This document shows, in pieces, positions 12,706 to 25,282 of a stretch of 64,000 bases of DNA. Every line of letters begins with the position of its first letter. The stretch's first letter is position 1. Source of the DNA: Apostichopus japonicus. Its lineage: Eukaryota > Echinodermata > Holothuroidea > Aspidochirotida > Stichopodidae. Below the pieces are notes generated by a model. That model was given only the letters and a program-made list of their open reading frames with translations, was not told where the DNA came from and searched no databases. Both the position numbers and the translations under genes were made by a program. The stretch is from positions 806,001 through 870,000 of the forward strand of contig NC_092578.1 in NCBI RefSeq assembly GCF_037975245.1, read 5' to 3'.

Positions 12706-15700
12706 AGTGTGTGTGTGTGTGCGTATGGGGCACGGATGTTTATGATTGTCTCAATTATCACATAACGTATCAAATTTGTACAAATCAAATTGAAGCAGAA
12801 CTATCAGATCACACATGCTCAGAAAGATTATTCATATGTTTTTTACATATTCATATTTTACAGGTCTGTGATATTCAGTTTTATTGAATGTTGATATTAT
12901 TTCGATTACTTGTCTGTTTTGTGTTATTAACAACAGCCCCCCCCCCCCCCAGTGAAAATGTGGAGGGGCGGAAGTATCATTCCGCCCCCCGGTTCGCAAG
13001 TCAGAAAACCCCTTTTTCATTTCCAAATGAGAAGAAAAATCTCATTTGGAGCACCAAATTGCATCTAAGGCCAGGTGAAAATACAAAATTAAGTTTACAA
13101 AATGGAGTGGGTGTTGAAGTGTGCTATATTGCACCAAATTGCATCTGAGGCCACCTGGAAATGCAAAAAATTCCAAAGGACCCCTCCCCCAGGCCGGCCA
13201 TCAGTCTTCAGCCCCCCCCCCCCCCACTCAAAAGTACCTTCCTACGCCACTGTGTGTTAACTATTTACAGATTGAACTTGTTCATTGAGTCGGTCTGTAT
13301 AGGTTTAGATTTTTCCTCAGAAGTATCACAGTTATATATTTCTGTTCCAGATATTTGTGAACCAAGTAACACCTCGGATTACAAAGGTGACATCCTGTGG
13401 GATTGGACTCTTGCTGGCCATTATGCCGTTGTTCCATGTCCTAATGGTGGATGGAATGCTAAAAATACCGAAGCCGTGGCCTACAGGTTAGTTTAAACAA
13501 GGTTTTACTTAGCTGGTTTAGGGAGTTGTTCTTTACAAAGATCTCTGTCATATAAAGCCAAAGTTTATCAGCAAACCGCTGCTCCGTCCGAGAAAGAATG
13601 TGTTAATCGCCACCGTCCTTGATCTGAGCAGGAATTAGTGGGACATCACTTTAGAGTTTAGCATATAACATAATTTACTTTTATAAATTTGTCTTTTATA
13701 CTTGGATGTTTTTTGTTAATATTTCGTAGACCGTGTCATCCTCCTTACAACATTAAACATTCTCTCTGGATGACTTATTTCGGTGCCTATTGGGGTGACC
13801 CAGTTACCGATCAGTGCAGATGGTCCTCAGAAACAACAAATCAACTTTTGGAACTCAAGGATGAATTGGCGTTAATTATTCAACAAATGGTAATTATATT
13901 ATGGTATAGTCATACATATTCATGACCACAGTTTATGCTCAGCACACATGATGTAAATATACGATCATATACGATTAGGCGTCTGTGTACATGGCCATTA
14001 AGGTATCTGCTAGTTGGTACAAATTGTCAATGTTATTACCACTCTGACACTGTCCTTTCATATCATGCTACAAAACACTGTACTGACTCGTATTGACAAG
14101 TCCGTAACCCTTTATCTTAAAGAGACTCATTGTATTAATACTGCTTATACTGTCAGTATGAATGCTTTGAAGCGTGATATGATAGTACATATTAGTTGTA
14201 CAAACTTGGCGAGGATCTGTATAAACCAATTAGCATATAAATTTCTGTTTGCAACAGTTCAGTCATCAAGTGACTCCTATGCTGGTTCGCAACTGGTTGC
14301 ATCTTACAAGCAAACGTAATGTTGTTATTGTTGATGTTTTGTTTGAAATATATTTTGAAATTTTGAGACGTTCAAGACTTTTTTTCTCAAAGTTCAGTAA
14401 TTAAAGTCATCCCTGATATTTGTTTTCCAATCTAATTTTAACAGATAGAAAATAAATCTAGCAACATTTCTAGCATATTGGACATTCTTAAAGAGGCTAA
14501 CTTGGTCTTGAGATTTGCGCGGGAAATGACAGCTCAAGATGTGGGATACACTGCTTCAATCGCCGAAATGAGTGTCCAATCCGCCATTGAGGGTGTATAT
14601 CTGCTAGACAGAACAATAGGAAGAGAGGTGGTTAAACTAGCCGATAAATTGCTAGACGTGGACAATCGAGTCTTGCAGGAGGCAGAAGATGCATGTTTAA
14701 GGTAAACGATTACGTAATATCTGTCCTTGTGCATGGGGCCCGACCTGGACCTCGACATAGCTGCATAGTTACTTGTAATACAACTAGATTCAATAGACGG
14801 TAAAGGTTTAACCATAGGCGTAGGAGGCGGGGGCCTGGGGTGGGGCTGCAGCCCCCAACCAATTTTTTTGGTGAAAATTCGGGCAATATGCTAAGAATTT
14901 TTCGGGCACCTACTGAAAGAAAACTAATTTGAAATAATTTAAAAATAATAAATGTGTTTTTCAATGGTTAAACTGATGTTATTATTATCATTATTATTGT
15001 AACTAATTCCCCAATAATTATAACCAATATGGAAGGGTAATAATACGGCAAATGATTGTATGTTATTGGCATGCGATGTAATAACCGATGCATGCCTATA
15101 TGATATGCACATTAACATGTTGAACGCGCGCGGAGCGAGCGAAAAATGTTGGTTAAATTTTTCGGGCAAGTCGTTACAGCCCCCCCCCCCCCCCAAATAA
15201 AATTGGGCTCCTACGCCTATGGGATTAACTGTCTATTTTATTCATTCTTTCTTCGTCAACAGTATTGCCAACACGTTACAAGATTACGCAGGCAATGTAG
15301 CGTTAAGTCTGTTACAGGCGGACAGCGTTAAACATTTCACCAAAAATGTGTACGTAGAAGTCTACCAAACTAGATGGGAAATAAGTCAACTGCCAGTTTT
15401 GAAATGGTTCTTTCATAAAGATGAGAATTCCACCTCATCGGATCCCGTTATTTCAATCTCCATCCCTTTTACCAGGAATGCTACCCCTCCAGAAGACCAG
15501 CCTGGTAAGCCTATACAAATTATCAATATGGTAACATTAGTATATATCAACTATATATGATGGGGGGGGGGGAGGGGGAATTTTTTTAAATTTTCTTCGA
15601 GGACCAGAGAAATGCATCGGTTGGAGCAAATGGCCAGAAAGAAACAAAATGACATTAGATGGAGTAACGTGTGGGTTATAGCTGGTTGGGTGCTCAAAAA

Positions 15701-18700
15701 TGGGTCCGCATACCCCGATTATTGGAAGCTTGTGATCCGATGTATTTTACGCGCGCTTGATTGTTCTGTATAACTAGTCGATATGTCCTTAACTAATACA
15801 CGTGTCAGGCACACATATAATGCTGCATAATATTTTAGGCATAGAAATTCAACGCCATTAAGGAGAATACTAAATCGAATGGAAAGTCAAGAAAATGTAA
15901 ATGCCCTTTTATGAGATTATATATTAAAATATTAAAGTGCATAGTTTTGTTTCTATGTTTTCGAACATTTCTAGGATGACATTAAATGCCGATATTTTCT
16001 TAATCTTTCTTTACCTTTATTTTTCAAGGTGATTCCTCTGCCGACCCTATCAAGTCTAACAATGGTTTTCCATTCCGTACCGCATCAGTAGTTTATTACT
16101 CCAGTAAATTCTTTAATGTAAATCAACAAGTTTCTTTAGCGGAAGATAATGCAGTAGTTTACGTACATATCTATCAAAATGGCGAAGTCGTCGACAGCTT
16201 ACAGAATCCAGTCTCAGTGACGTTTTACCACCCTCAATCGACTTGGGTAAGTCTTACTGTGGCATCACTCCACACTAAATACACTACACTCACCCTTATT
16301 CTATACAAAGGCGCTCTGGGAATTTACATCTTTGTCAATTTTGCTCAGTTATTACGTAATTGTCATATGAGTGGTGGGGGAGTGGGGTAGGGAGGGGGTG
16401 GGATAGAGTGGGGAGTGACGCTGTGCGAAAGTTACTTGAATGCGCAAGCTCCAACCCCCCCCCCCCCTCCACAACGGAAATACTGGTTGATCAATTGATT
16501 GGAATTGTTGTGCATTTACATTACTTTAGTTGTTTTACGAAGTGACTAAGTGCATTATTTAAGGTTAGCTTAATTATAAAATTCATTTACAGGGTGCGAA
16601 AGACGTAGCGTGTAGTGCAGCTTCCATCACGCCAGACCAAAATGACAGTCAGATGAGCGATTTTCGTCCTGGTAAGCATTAGGTTGCTATAAAATAATAC
16701 AAAATATCAAAACTCTTTGTGAAATATTTGTCCTTATGATTTGATTTGAACAATAGTTGATTACGATCTATCAAATTTTCATTTTCAATCTTTTTTTGTG
16801 TATCATGCATGGGTATTATTAATTTTTAATTATAAATTTTACATACAATATTTATTGATAAGAATTAGTGTCTTAGTGAATTAGTGTGAATTATTTTGCA
16901 TAAATGAAAAGCTATAATTTAATAATATATCATAATTTCACAGTGGGTATCACCTGGTCTCCATTGGATTGTACGTTGAATGTTACAAATTTGAACTTTA
17001 CAACCTGTATATGCCGCGTACTGGATCTATTAGCTGTTGTACGTGAAGTTATGCCGACACCAAGAACAGTGAGTACAACAAACATGCATAATCACATGTT
17101 GTTATAATACTAATGAATATTCAACACATTATCCTTTGGATAAATCATAAAATGCATGCCTAGTAAATGTGAGAACGAGTCGAAGTAGGTCACCTTATTA
17201 TCACAGTTCTCATTTTTTTTTGAAGTGCGCGTGCGCGCTAAAATATTGACATTACTGGACAAGTGGACGACACCTACATTACTGAGACGTTGAAACTTAG
17301 AGTTTCATATAGTCTCTGTACATTTGTAGTTTCAGAGGCTAACTGTGCAGCCAACTTATTCTGAGCCTGTCACGGCGCTTACAAGCGCTTACAAGCGCCC
17401 TCACTTTGTAGGTACCTACAGGACTATACTCCCTGGTGTGTTGTCCGCCCAAAAAAATATGACCATGAACAACAGAAAAGTTCTTCCTAATATTGCAGGC
17501 ACTCTACGTGAACTACAATACTGCGTATTTGCAAACAAATGCAGTTCTAGTTTTTCTTTCTTTTCATTTTTCTACAGACCACTAAAGCGCCTCCACCAGA
17601 TCCGATGGCTTTCATTGTAAGTATATTACCATGTAGCTTATATGTAAAACAACGCAGGTCAATAGAAGGGTAATATTCTTCTGCATATTTAGTTGCTCAT
17701 CAACTATCCTACATGTTTTTTAAAATAAAATAAAATGTTTTTTGTTGTTTGATAGATGCACAAAAAAGGTTTCACTTCGTTAATGTTTCTGTATTTCTAA
17801 TAAAGCAAAACATATATAGTCACATCGTCACAAATACTGAAAAGGACAAAGTCTAAATTTGCATTAAATGAGTAAATGAAGTGATGTGATGCCGGTGGGG
17901 TGAGATGGAGAGTGGGGTGTGATGTAATATGATGGGGGTGGGGTGAGGTAGGGTAGAATTACCGTGGTGAGGAGCAGAGTACAGAAAATGTTCGATTTAT
18001 GTATATAGTTTTGTTTGACGTGAGATGATGTCAAGTGTTACACACATTTGTTGCTTATACTATTTTTTATCGGCTTGACACATGAGTATCGTTCATGGAA
18101 CGCCGTGATAAAAGTGTTGCCTCATAATGATAGAGGTCATATATACATCTTTCAGTTAATATCGCACGTACGGTATTACGTCACCAGTGGGTGCTTACAT
18201 TTATTATTACTCCATACACCTGTAAGGCATGACACATTTTCCTTGTTTCGTATCTTCACATGCAGGGTATTCCGTATTCTCGAGCTTTATCTATAACAAG
18301 TTACATCGGTTACGCCATCTCCATCCTAAGTCTCACGTTTACCTTGACTACTTACTCCCTCTTCAAGTAAGTATAATATATCTATGGCATTGACGTCATA
18401 TCGCGACGTATTATTTGAACTGCACTTAATAAGTCATTTCCATACTTGAAGCGGGTTGCATGAATTGTCAATCTATAGATGACTTTCTTTCCTCTATCGC
18501 GTTGAAGACATAAAATCTTGAAATGAAAGATGAGTCAAGACCAAGAGATGATAATGGCCGTATTTGTTTGTTTGTTTTGTTATTTGTTTGTTGGTTTTTT
18601 TTCCGGCGGAATATGGCCCGCAGGCTGTCCACCAAACATGAAGGGTAAAATTACCCTGATATTGATTTTTTTCATTCATATTATCGCATTGCCCTGAGAA

Positions 18701-21505
18701 AAAAGGTGTAAACGTGTGATTAGAGGTATATGCTGTTATTGGTTGAGGGTGCATTGTAAGATATTTCTTGTTTATTTGTAGTGATTTTCAAACACTTTTT
18801 TACTCCCGCCCGGCTTCTCCCCCTGGCCAAACGTTCCCTACTCCACTCGCTATAATTCACTCGCTGTAATTCACTCGCTATAATATCACAAGCAAACATG
18901 ACTATGAATACTGGCTGACAAACGTTTGCAAATTTTGTTCATGTTTTTAGAAAAGTGAGAAGAGGGCGCCCAACATTAATATTGGTGAATCTGTGTGTTG
19001 CAGTGTTGCTATTGGTAACTGTTCTTCTGACGGCTGTATCGTTTTGCCATACCCGGAATGGATGCCGCATAGCCAACATACTCCGTGTTTATTTCATCCT
19101 AGTATCCATGATGTGGAATGGTGTAGAAGCGGTCCACATGTACCTAGCCCTTGTTAAGGTCTTCACTTCATATACGTCACATTTTGTTCTTAAAGCTGGA
19201 ATAATTACATGGGGTAAGTGGATGATGATACCCCCCCCCCCCACCCTTCATCACACCCTTTATTTAACTTCTATATGAAACGCTGGCTGCTTTCGAAACA
19301 ATGGAGTATATATTATTGATGAGAAATGTTGGCTTCCAGAACAAACAGTTCACGATTTTTGTTGCTAAATCCAGGAATGCCGTGATGTATAGTTAAGTGT
19401 ATATACCCTTTTTACCACACAGAATGAAACGTATATGCTTGAATTTTTAGTACACGAAATTCGTACATATTTTTATGATACTCTTTTCGACCATATAATT
19501 CTTAAATCATTTTGATATTTTCAGTCTATTTTATTTAAGAAAATTTTACATTTCTACTCCCTGTAGAAAAGGACATCAAAGAAATTCTCAGATTTTTTTC
19601 ATTCCTACGTACATGATGTTTGTTATCTCTCCTCCAGGAATTCCTATGTTGTACGTATTAATACCTGTGGCCGTCAATGTAGGCTATTTCGATGGCACGG
19701 TGGTTGACTGTTCGTTCGCCTGCTACTTATCTGATACAGCTTTCTATTTTGTATTCCTTCTCCCGATGGTCGTAATAATGATATTTAACAGTGTGGTCTT
19801 TGGCATGGTACTCAGAGTCATCAACCGAATTTACAGTAATGGTACGTGAAAGACTCCATATACTTACAATTTTACATACCATTCTTTAGGACTACCCTAA
19901 ACTCGTGATATCAACCGATTCACATGCTAGTATACATTATTATAGTACTGTAATATTTAAAAATTAACACTATTATTGTTATCATAATTGTTATATTATA
20001 TTGTATGATAATAATATAATAAAATAACATCCACAATAATATTGTTGCATATAATATTATTGCATGATACTTTATGTGAATCGGGTGGCAATCATAGCAA
20101 CAGACTGCCAAGTTCCCCGGAACTATAGCAAGGACCATTAAAACAGCGCTCTCAACATGTAATCCCGGTTGTAGATCCCTTAATATATAAGTGAAGTTTT
20201 TTTTTCACTCAAAAAGGCACAATTATCCAGTAGGTTGTATAAAGAGTTAAAGGCAAAAGTTAGTCCCAATTGTTGATTACTTATACATACAATTCCTACG
20301 TTTATTTCATACACATACTTCGTAGATGTATAGGCCTATCTAGTCATACATATACTTCCTACATACACTTCACACATACATTTCATACATGTACTTCATA
20401 TTTATACTTCATACACATACTTCATACATATATACTTCATACATACATGTGCTTCATACGTATACTTCATACACATATTTCATAAATGTTCTTCATACGT
20501 TTACTTCATACGTGTTCTTCATACATATATTTCATACATGTTCTTTATACGTATATTTCATACATATATTTCATACATGTACTTCATAGATGTACTTCAT
20601 ACATTTACTTCATACATATATTTCATACATATACTTCATACATATATGTTCTTCATACGTATACTTCATTCATATATTTTATACATGTTCTTCATACTTT
20701 TATATTCTTCATGGTGAGCTATATTTCATATCAGTACTGAGATGTTTGATTTTTTTACCTTTTCTACCACTTCAGATGGGAGAAGATCAAAGCTTAGTCA
20801 ACTACGGGGCGCTGTTGCCTTGATGGTTCTACTGGGGTTAACCTGGTCCCTCGGAGCTGCCTCTGCAGCGAACTACAGACAGTATGATAACGATGACCCT
20901 CCGGTAACTGCTATTGCACTTCAGGTAAACCCATCATCACTTGAAATAATAAATTCAGACACACTAGCAAGTTTAGAGGAGGGGTGGGGTGGGGTGGGGT
21001 AGGGTAGGGTGTGCACATAAAAGTATATTTCACTTCTCTGTTTTCTATGTTATTGGAACTTTAACCTGCATATCTGAAGCACATCTCAAAGTTAATTCTG
21101 GGGGACGGAAGAGGCGAGGGAGGGGGAGACTAGACCCCCCTCCTCCGCTTAGATATTTTGATTTGCATTAATGCCACACCTGCCTAAAAATGGGATATCC
21201 CAGTTGGACTTCTACAATACTGTATATTTTTTAATTAATATATCTTCTTTTTCTTCATTGCTCAGGCACTGTTCGTGATTTGCGTCGCTTTTCAAGGCTT
21301 CTTCATCTGTGTATTTCACTGCTTAAGGTATAGAGATGTCAGAGAGCAATGGTGGCAACTTATCAAAAAAGTAACAAAGATGTTATCACCCAACTGTAAA
21401 CCGGATAAAATGGTCACATCCACTGCAGAGAATGCCTCATATGTAAACAATATTCCCGCAATTTGTGAAGAAATCTCAGTTGAAACATATGATACCAGAC
21501 TTTAA
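8625..21505 (+). CDS. Adhesion-type GPCR (family B2-like) with HRM-like, GAIN/GPS and 7TM regions
   Basis: Exons: 8625-8877, 13351-13486, 13730-13889, 14445-14701, 15263-15504, 16029-16246, 16593-16671, 16944-17068, 17578-17616, 18266-18366, 18951-19213, 19638-19841, 20776-20924, 21266-21505. All join in phase, giving about 821 residues. Exon 1 starts at a clear ATG with a signal peptide (hydrophobic core [17 protein letters not shown]). Exons 2-3 give a Cys/Trp-rich hormone-receptor-like domain ([25 protein letters not shown]). Exons 4-8 read as a GAIN-like region ending in a GPS with WSPLDC and TCIC. Exon 10 is TM1, exon 11 TM2-TM3 (MYLALVKVF), exon 12 TM4-TM5 ([11 protein letters not shown] at the TM4 end), exon 13 TM6 (LLGLTWSLG), exon 14 TM7 ([15 protein letters not shown]) and a short tail. 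Such receptors sense adhesion or mechanical cues through a tethered peptide. The HL-S/T cleavage tripeptide is replaced by RVL, so autoproteolysis is doubtful. Intron 1 is about 4.5 kb and could hide an extra exon, though the join is in phase without one. The subgroup is not determined. Confidence 0.9.
12606..12702. repeat. TA dinucleotide microsatellite, followed by a TG tract
   Basis: Nearly pure (TA)n with a single TTTA interruption near 12625 runs for about 97 bp, followed by a (TG)n stretch to about 12721. It lies in the first intron of the GPCR gene. ORFs in this stretch are artefacts of the repeat. Confidence 0.97.
12935..13257. repeat. C-rich interspersed-repeat-like segment with an internal duplication
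   Basis: The segment starts with a poly-C run and ends with a second poly-C run plus CCTTCCTACGCCACTG. GCACCAAATTGCATCT occurs at about 13051 and again at about 13132, an internal duplication with an 81-bp spacing. Its TCCTACGCC end resembles the end of the MITE-like element at 14812-15222. I infer a degenerate non-autonomous element; the boundaries are approximate. Confidence 0.45.
14812..15222. mobile_element. MITE-like element with 15-bp terminal inverted repeats
   Basis: CCATAGGCGTAGGAG at 14812-14826 is the exact reverse complement of CTCCTACGCCTATGG at 15208-15222. The interior (about 380 bp) has GGGGCTGCAGCCCCC near one end and CAGCCCCCC near the other, and no useful ORF. TTAA occurs at or close to both outer edges (14808-14811 and 15225-15228), which could be remnants of a target duplication but is not exact. 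It sits in the intron between two exons of the GPCR's GAIN-like region and appears non-coding. Its superfamily is not known to me. Confidence 0.8.
16944..17068 (+). other. GPS-motif exon of the adhesion GPCR, apparently non-cleavable
   Basis: This exon encodes WSPLDC, then TCIC, then RVLDLLAVV. The Trp and three Cys match the GPS pattern W-x-x-x-x-C ... C-x-C. In cleaved receptors the second C of the pair is followed by a HL-S/T tripeptide at the cut site; here that position reads R-V-L. The hydrophobic strand after it (LDLLAVV) is in the place of the tethered agonist. The exon enters with one base carried over from the previous exon and ends in phase 0. Confidence 0.8.
17578..17616 (+). other. 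39-nt microexon linking the GPS to TM1
   Basis: The exon lies between acceptor TTTCTACAG and donor GTAAGT and encodes 13 residues rich in Thr and Pro ([13 protein letters not shown]). It is phase 0 on both sides, so it could be skipped without a frameshift. It lies between the GPS-derived strand and the first membrane helix of the GPCR. Confidence 0.7.
20282..20712. repeat. TTCATACAT-type minisatellite in a GPCR intron
   Basis: The stretch is an imperfect array of (A/T)(C/T)TTCATAC(A/G)TAT-like units of about 12-18 bp, running over about 430 bp between the TM5 and TM6 exons. Several overlapping frames stay open because the unit rarely makes a stop, so the Tyr/Phe/His-rich ORFs here are not genes. 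Confidence 0.92.
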
Positions 21506-24500
21506 CCATTTGTGACTTCGTATGGGTTCTTGCGATGTCATATAAATGCGTGTGATGTCATATGAAATTGCGTAATGTGACGTAAATTTTGTAAGGTATG
21601 TCGTATGATTTTTTGAAATATCATATGATTTGCGCATGTGTAAATACTGTGACGAATGTGTTCAGAATGACGTAAACTAAACGTCACACGCTGTCCAGAA
21701 GTGTGCCAATTTGTGTTCATAAAGTTTTACACGATGCAACATGTTTTGCTACTTCTACGGAAGTGGATTGTTGGATACATGATGAAAGGTAACTGCTTCC
21801 GGGTCAGGGTCATACTTCTTGATCTAACCGAATCATCATGTCGTATTGATATCGGCACAATACCGATAGCCCTATTACGATGGATGAACCCAGAGCCGTA
21901 TATAAAGGTTCTGTATATGAACCATATGTACCGACAGACATGATGTACCTACGCAAGAGAAAATAGTCACTCCTGGTGACAGAACTGGTTTCAATCAAGA
22001 AGCAGGGATATTGTCAACACATTTGAGTATCTGCACGCCCGTTGCAGGCCTGTGATGTGTTATAAGTTGCGTGGATATTATATTAAACTTCCCAATTTAT
22101 CTGGGACTTCTGACGTTTTCCAATGTAGTATCACCGTGAATGATACTTAAGCACGTGGAAACTTCATGTCCAGGGGATGATCATTGTAGACGTATACGAC
22201 AAAATATATAAGTTATTCAGGCCTGAGTAAACATAACTTGGAATCCTCCAATTGGTATCCAAAGCGAAGATATGAAGAAGAGGAAGGTGGTAGGGGAGCA
22301 GGGGAGACTGCGGAGCGAAAAGGAAGGGGGTAAAGATGTATCATGATGAGTAAGACGGGAAGGGAGGGGATATGGGGTAGGGAGGGGATATGGTATCGGG
22401 AGAAGAAGCGTTAGACATACTTCTTTCTTTAAAGGGCACCGCTTTTTCACAATGACGTGAAATTCCTAGGACGGTCAATTAAGTGTATTTTTCGTATTTC
22501 CAAAGAGGTCGAATTGGCGCTGCCGGGTTGTACAGGCCAATACCGCTTGCGGTGCGGGCATGTAAATAGCTACACCACTCAAGGTGTACAATTTTATGAA
22601 TCATGTGCATAGCACGGAAAAAATGAGTGTTAAAGTTCTTTATTGTCATGTGATCACACCAGGAATGATATAAATAGATAAAGAAGTGAAAAAAATGTAG
22701 ACATAAAATCTAATATATGATATTAAAATGTGTCTCCTCCACATGACTCCCTGACTTTGTTTAATTTCCTCTATCGATTACTCAGATCGGTCATTTATCA
22801 TCGCGCTAGCAAACCATGCGGTAATCAGATTATAAAAGGATGGGGTATTGGTGCAACCATGATGGACATACATAAATAAGATTCTGAAAGGTTTCCGCCC
22901 TGGATATACCCATCTCATGTCACATAATTTGGACACCCCTCTTCCCCTCTCACCCTTTTGGTTCGCGATCACAATTATGTATGTTTCATTCAGTTTATGA
23001 ATGACAAAAATGTGATGAAACCCGTCCCACCCACCCCCCCCCCCCATAAAATGAGATCAGAAAAGTCTTTTGTGCAACAACTCATCCTGAACCGTGCCGA
23101 TTCCTACGTACATGTTTTTTGCCGAAAATCTAATCTTTAAAACCAGGTGCTGGTATGTCTCTATTAAAGGGCATTAATGGCTTAGGTTTATTAGAGAATT
23201 ACCTGATAACTATTAGTGTGAAATACATATGCATAGTTAGGTATGTTAAGTATTCGTATACCGTATAGGCTGGATGATGAGAATGCTAATTCGGGGATGT
23301 TTATGCTAGAGTGAAACCTTCGTGTTCTCATTCAGTTTATTGTCATGCAAACAGCCTCTATAAGCAGTGTGTTGAGCTAATTAAGATGGACAATAGCATT
23401 TTATGTATATGATCCGGAGGAATTTTAAGATGCTGACGCCTTTGTTGTCAAACTTTACAACCAGTTAGTTAGTTCTTTTTGGTTTCAAGTATGTTAATTC
23501 AGGTGTGGAATAGATAAGATGTTACTGCCTGGTTGATCAATCATTTGCACTGAATTTATATGGTCTGTAGCACGAGTCTGTCTGCCGCCACGTCTTTCCT
23601 ATAGCTACGAGTGTAAGTATAACTTTACCTTTAGATATGATTATAAATTTAAAAATTTCATGGTGTTGAGGGCTTTTGCAGAGTTTTTGTATTTTTCTAA
23701 CTTGCAAGAATTTATAGGTCATTCATTTATAAGGCTTCAGCTGGTGGCGTATACTAGACTTCTGTTTTATGGGAGGGGGCGGGCACGACTTAATTAATAT
23801 ACGGTTCTGAATTTGTAAAAAAGAAACAACGAATAAAGAAAGAAACTGACACTTGGGGGGGGGGGGGTGACGGATCATTGTGACATCTGATGTTAACTGC
23901 TAGAGAAACACATGTAATTTATCAAAAGGAGCAACAGTTAATACACAACGAAAACCAAATTAAAAACAGAGAAGAAGTACGTATTAAAAGAACTGAGGGA
24001 AATTGAAGTAACTTGGAACTAAAATGCATTCCGAAGGCACCATCAGAATTACATACTCGTTATACCGATCAACGCAACTAATAATAAATGAAATATTTAC
24101 GACAGTTCTAGTAGACCGTCTGATAATAGTACCCCGCCCCCTCCCCCCTCCCCGAAAGATGAATATAACGGAAGTATCCAATGCATTCCTTCGTATCTGC
24201 TCCTTCCCCTCCCCATCCTCCACCAAATCACTGTCATCTGATGTAGGCTACAATGGAAATCTTCGTCAAGATTTTTCAAGTTGAAGACAGAAGTATCAAA
24301 ACACCCTTTGCTCACAGTGGATCAGTCCATTAGCAACCTGCTGTTGCTATGTAAACAGGTGCTTACAGAACCGATAAGCGGAACGTCCCATGCTTGTATT
24401 TATACTTTACCTTATGTGGAACCGGTACGAATTAACAGTTTACACAGCTTAGTAATACTACCAGTGTCATCGTTATTTACATTATTTCATTTAGACTCGA

Positions 24501-25282
24501 AGAATTGCATAAGAAACTGATAATATGTCATAGAAATAGTTACCTGCGGTGTTTTCCGTTACCTGCTCTTCATAAACCTCGTCCGAACAAGTTGCCACTC
24601 CTTCGGGACTAGTAGCATATTGGTAAGTACGGTCAGTTCATTGTTTTCCTCACTGGCCTAAGCATAACGTACGTAAATCTGTGTGTAGCGTAGGCTAGAG
24701 AAGTCAACACCATTTACTTTCCCTCTGTTAGGGCAACTGTTTAGCCAAACAGTATATCATGAACTGTAGTTACACGGGACTCCATGTACGGTCAATTCTG
24801 AACTCATTTAGCTTTACTTATAATAATATATTTATGCCTAGGCCTATGGTTATATGTAATACAACACCTATCATTACGAAGTTAACTTTGAACTCGGGTG
24901 ATGGAATATACAAGAACATCATGTTCTCATTGAAATTCTCATTATAAAGGCAGCATTATATTGGATAAAATGGATAAAATACAGCTGCCCCTCAATTTCT
25001 GGCTTTCTAAATCAAGTTTATTATAAAATATATACAAGACATATGAATATCATCCCTCATAAGGACTGTATGTGGAAGGGTCATATCAAGTTCATATAAA
25101 TGTTAAAAAGGCTTATGTCAAACTGGGACACGGATGAATTTTGAACTTTGTTTACACCTCATGGAAATTATTTATACTTATGATGCTCTGTTTTTCCATT
25201 GTTTCTTCCTTAACCAATTATAATTACAACCCTTAGCTTTTAACTCACTTAATTGTTCATTTTCTCTCTTAGTTACAGGAAT
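21506..25282. other. Intergenic region between the GPCR gene and the next + strand gene
   Basis: No conserved coding sequence is seen. It should hold the GPCR 3' UTR (a weak ATTAAA occurs at about 22082) and the promoter of the next gene. A possible non-coding first exon of that gene ends at 24622, where TTG is followed by a good donor GTAAGTAC; this is only a guess. Poly-C and poly-G runs occur near 23034-23045 and 23856-23868. Confidence 0.4.

Larger units (their letters stand above)
8878..13350 (+). other. Large first intron of the adhesion GPCR gene
   Basis: The intron runs from donor GTAAGT at 8878 to an acceptor TTCCAG ending at 13350. It holds poly-G tracts (about 9143-9156 and 9231-9242), a long TA dinucleotide tract near 12.6 kb, and a C-rich repeat-derived segment near 12.94-13.26 kb. 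I found no further conserved exon in it, but small ones could be missed. Confidence 0.55.

Noticed and set aside
12474..12788. ORFs on both strands encoding Tyr-Ile repeats
   Set aside because: They are translations of the TA dinucleotide tract.
14534..14964. Minus-strand ORFs opposite a GPCR exon
   Set aside because: They are shadows of the plus-strand exon at 14445-14701 and of the adjacent MITE-like element.
17345..17620. 91-residue ORF overlapping the GPCR microexon
   Set aside because: It is intronic sequence that happens to be open; only the last 39 bases in the exon frame fit between good splice sites.
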